Shown piece after piece: positions 32,263 to 34,067 of a DNA stretch of 34,067 bases. The notes beneath the pieces were generated by a model. The model saw only the letters and a program-made list of their open reading frames with translations. It had not been told where the DNA came from and did no database searches. A program made the position numbers and the translations under genes. Position 1 is the stretch's first letter; each line of letters opens with the position of its first letter. Origin of the DNA: Robiginitomaculum sp. (GTDB lineage Bacteria > Pseudomonadota > Alphaproteobacteria > Caulobacterales > Maricaulaceae); assembly GCA_002733905.1 (NCBI GenBank), contig NVXK01000029.1, positions 1-34,067 on the forward strand, given 5' to 3'.

Positions 32263-33567
32263 CTATTGAGGGGATTTTGCAATACCTTCATTTCGCACTT
32301 GTGCATCTGCCCAGTCTTTTGGTAGGAATTTTGACGTTAGCAGGAAGAAAAATGAGGACACAAGGAACATTACACATACAATAGAGAATGATAGTCGTAT
32401 CGCGCCTAAATCTCCATGTGTGGGTAAGAAATGATCAATAAGTACGCCTGTGATCGTTGGGCCGCCACCGAGGGCAATGTTATTCAATATAAAGAAAAAC
32501 AAAGCGGTAGACATAGCCCGCATATGTATAGGGGCGAGGGTTTGGGCAATCGCAAAGCTTGGCCCTAAGTAAACACCTAGAAATAATAAGAACACAGATA
32601 CGCACGCAAGGTGCATCCAAACCGTCCCGACCCACATGCTTGCGACACCGATTGGGAAGGCGATTAGCACGGAAATTGCGGGTACCCATCCATATGCGCG
32701 AATGTCTTTCTTTCCCAATTTATCGGCGATTTTTGCGCCCAAAAAAGTACCACTTGTATAAGTGATGCCGTTAATAACCCCCAATGTAATCATCAGCGTT
32801 TGTAGGTTGAAATTTGGGTCCAATGTAAATATAAATTTGGTTTGAAACGCTGAAAACGAGTAGGCTGCAAAGGATGCTGTCGCAATGCCAAAACACATTG
32901 TCCACCATGAAGGTATTGTCAATAATATGCCGAGAGATTTAAAGAACGGCATTCTTGCTGCGACTTCATTGTTTGTGGTTTCTATTGCACCGCGTTTTGG
33001 TTCTCCTAAAAGGAGGCGAACCAGCAAAGCAAGTACCAGACCTGTAACACCAAGGAATATGAATATTTGTCGCCATGGGACATCTGCGGCCGACTTTCCA
33101 GCAATCGCCGCAACCGCAAAATAAGCACACATTATGCCAACAGGGATACCAAGAGAATAAATACCAAGCGCACTTGCTCTTTCATCTTTTGCATATAAAT
33201 CAGAAATGATAGAATGAGATGGTGGGCTCCCACCTGCTTCGCCTACACCCACTCCCATACGGGCGAGACCAATATGCAAGAAGCTATTTGCCATGCCTGT
33301 TAATGCAGTAAATCCACTCCACATAGCCAGTGCAATCGCAATAATATTAACGCGATTATAGCGATCCGCTAGCATAGCAATCGGAATTGCGATCATTGTA
33401 TAAAACACAGCAAATAATAAACCAGTCAAGAGCCCAAGCTGTGTATTTGTTAAACCTAAGTCCGCTTGGATAAATGGGGCCAAAATGCCAACAATTTGAC
33501 GGTCAATAAAGTTGAATGCATAGACAAGTGTTAAGAGTAACAGTATGAGTGTTCTATTGTTTTTCAT
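32263..33567 (-). CDS. Major facilitator superfamily transporter (spinster-like)
   Basis: 434-residue inner-membrane protein with about twelve hydrophobic segments. It shows LVYAFNFIDRQIVGILAPFIQADLGL in the first helix, the loop motif MLADRYNR between helices 2 and 3, and GVGVGEAGGSPPSHSIISDLY in helix 4-5, typical of spinster-type MFS proteins in alphaproteobacteria. The substrate is unknown. The start at 33567 is chosen because GCGGGGAATAAA lies just upstream; an ATG at 33639 would add 24 charged residues without a ribosome binding site. It appears to lead a unit with the Rid lipoprotein and perhaps purB. Confidence 0.9.
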   Translation of the reverse strand: MKNNRTLILLLLTLVYAFNFIDRQIVGILAPFIQADLGLTNTQLGLLTGLLFAVFYTMIAIPIAMLADRYNRVNIIAIALAMWSGFTALTGMANSFLHIGLARMGVGVGEAGGSPPSHSIISDLYAKDERASALGIYSLGIPVGIMCAYFAVAAIAGKSAADVPWRQIFIFLGVTGLVLALLVRLLLGEPKRGAIETTNNEVAARMPFFKSLGILLTIPSWWTMCFGIATASFAAYSFSAFQTKFIFTLDPNFNLQTLMITLGVINGITYTSGTFLGAKIADKLGKKDIRAYGWVPAISVLIAFPIGVASMWVGTVWMHLACVSVFLLFLGVYLGPSFAIAQTLAPIHMRAMSTALFFFILNNIALGGGPTITGVLIDHFLPTHGDLGAIRLSFSIVCVMFLVSSFFFLLTSKFLPKDWADAQVRNEGIAKSPQ

Positions 33568-33679
33568 TTTATTCCCCGCAATATTTTTATTATTTTTATA
33601 TGTAATTAGGTAGTTTTTACTACTCTTTTGAAGTCGCACATTAGGTACAACACGCTTACCTGTCCATACTAATCAATAT

Positions 33680-34067
33680 TTACATCAGCCCCAATGATTT
33701 AAAGCTTACAATGTCATTGCGTCCGATAATAAGGTGGTCATGCACACTGATATTAATAGCTTTCGCAGCTTGGATGATTTTTTGGGTCATCTCAATATCA
33801 CTACGACTTGGTGTAGGGTCGCCAGAAGGGTGATTGTGCGTAAGAATAATAGCAGCCGCACCAAGGTCTAATGTACGCTTGATGATTTCTCGCGGATAAA
33901 CGGGTGCACGGTCAATTGTGCCTTTGCCGAGCACTTCATCGGCAATCAAACGGTTCTTGCGGTCTAGAAATAAAACGCGAAACTGTTCATGCTTTTCAAA
34001 TTGCATCACAGAACGGCAATAATCTAACAAAGCCGTCCATGAGGAAAGAATAGGGCGGTGCATAATG
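33680..34067 (-). CDS. radC: RadC family JAB-domain protein (5' end cut by window edge)
   Basis: Partial gene: the frame stays open to the window end, and the visible 129 codons match the C-terminal JAB/MPN domain of RadC (UPF0758). The metal-binding JAMM motif is seen in [18 protein letters not shown], preceded by [24 protein letters not shown] and followed by [19 protein letters not shown]. The N-terminal helix-hairpin-helix part must lie beyond 34067, so the ATG at 34063 is probably internal. RadC is no longer regarded as a proven repair protein; its role is uncertain. The gap to the MFS gene is 112 bases and AT-rich. Confidence 0.9.
   Translation of the reverse strand, partial: IMHRPILSSWTALLDYCRSVMQFEKHEQFRVLFLDRKNRLIADEVLGKGTIDRAPVYPREIIKRTLDLGAAAIILTHNHPSGDPTPSRSDIEMTQKIIQAAKAINISVHDHLIIGRNDIVSFKSLGLM

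Noticed and set aside
1-34067. tRNA genes, CRISPR arrays, integrases or phage modules
   Set aside because: None of the usual signals (TTCGANTC T-loops with acceptor stems, regularly spaced repeats, tyrosine or serine recombinase motifs) was seen on reading through the window.

Overview
The window looks like a piece of an alphaproteobacterial chromosome of moderate to low GC (about 43-45% by eye). The evidence is the gene content and order: a DksA with the degenerate CEETG finger, the cell-cycle kinase CckA followed by a DUF167 gene, recA and alaS, an NADP-isocitrate dehydrogenase, a purC-purS-purQ-purL-bolA-grxD operon, and a DUF1476 gene (the alphaproteobacterial F1-ATPase inhibitor zeta). 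CckA suggests Caulobacterales/Hyphomonadaceae-Maricaulales or a neighbouring group, but the family cannot be fixed from this sequence alone. No rRNA, tRNA, CRISPR array, intact insertion sequence or phage gene was seen.

Region 1 (1-4530) is the most accessory-looking part. dksA is preceded by three 13-bp tandem repeats. It is followed by an isolated convergent DUF4238 gene and then an 800-bp stretch without a convincing gene. That stretch holds a GC-richer, hairpin-rich island and one copy of a dispersed repeat. An acyltransferase-3 membrane protein and a fatty-acid-hydroxylase-family membrane protein come next. A second copy of the dispersed repeat and a strong bidirectional terminator close the block.

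Region 2 (4552-8254) is a two-gene minus-strand operon of paralogous DUF885 lipoproteins, which are putative zinc peptidases. Region 3 (8440-15352) is the conserved plus-strand block cckA - DUF167 - recA - alaS. recA has an 18-bp inverted repeat upstream whose arms each resemble an alphaproteobacterial LexA box.

Region 4 (15333-19233) pairs a minus-strand arsR with a translationally coupled ATP-grasp-like gene of unknown substrate. Divergent from it are a VOC protein, an SDR oxidoreductase, the decayed tail of what looks like a second VOC gene, and a DUF817 membrane protein. Region 5 (19257-23300) is housekeeping: icd, trmJ, rarD and rpsD. The rarD-rpsD gap carries palindromes and a possibly frameshifted minus-strand coding remnant.

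Region 6 (23324-34067) is mostly minus strand. It holds an unrecognised single-pass membrane protein, the purine operon ending in the Fe-S pair bolA-grxD, the divergent DUF1476 gene, and two tandem exported thioredoxin-like paralogs. It ends with the probable unit MFS transporter - Rid-like lipoprotein - purB, and a radC cut by the window edge. De novo purine synthesis (PurS/Q/L, PurC, PurB) is the best-represented pathway. The strongest candidates for undescribed biology are the ArsR/ATP-grasp pair, the lipid-anchored Rid homolog lacking the usual arginine, the paired thioredoxin-like exports, and the structured intergenic island at about 1840-2220.
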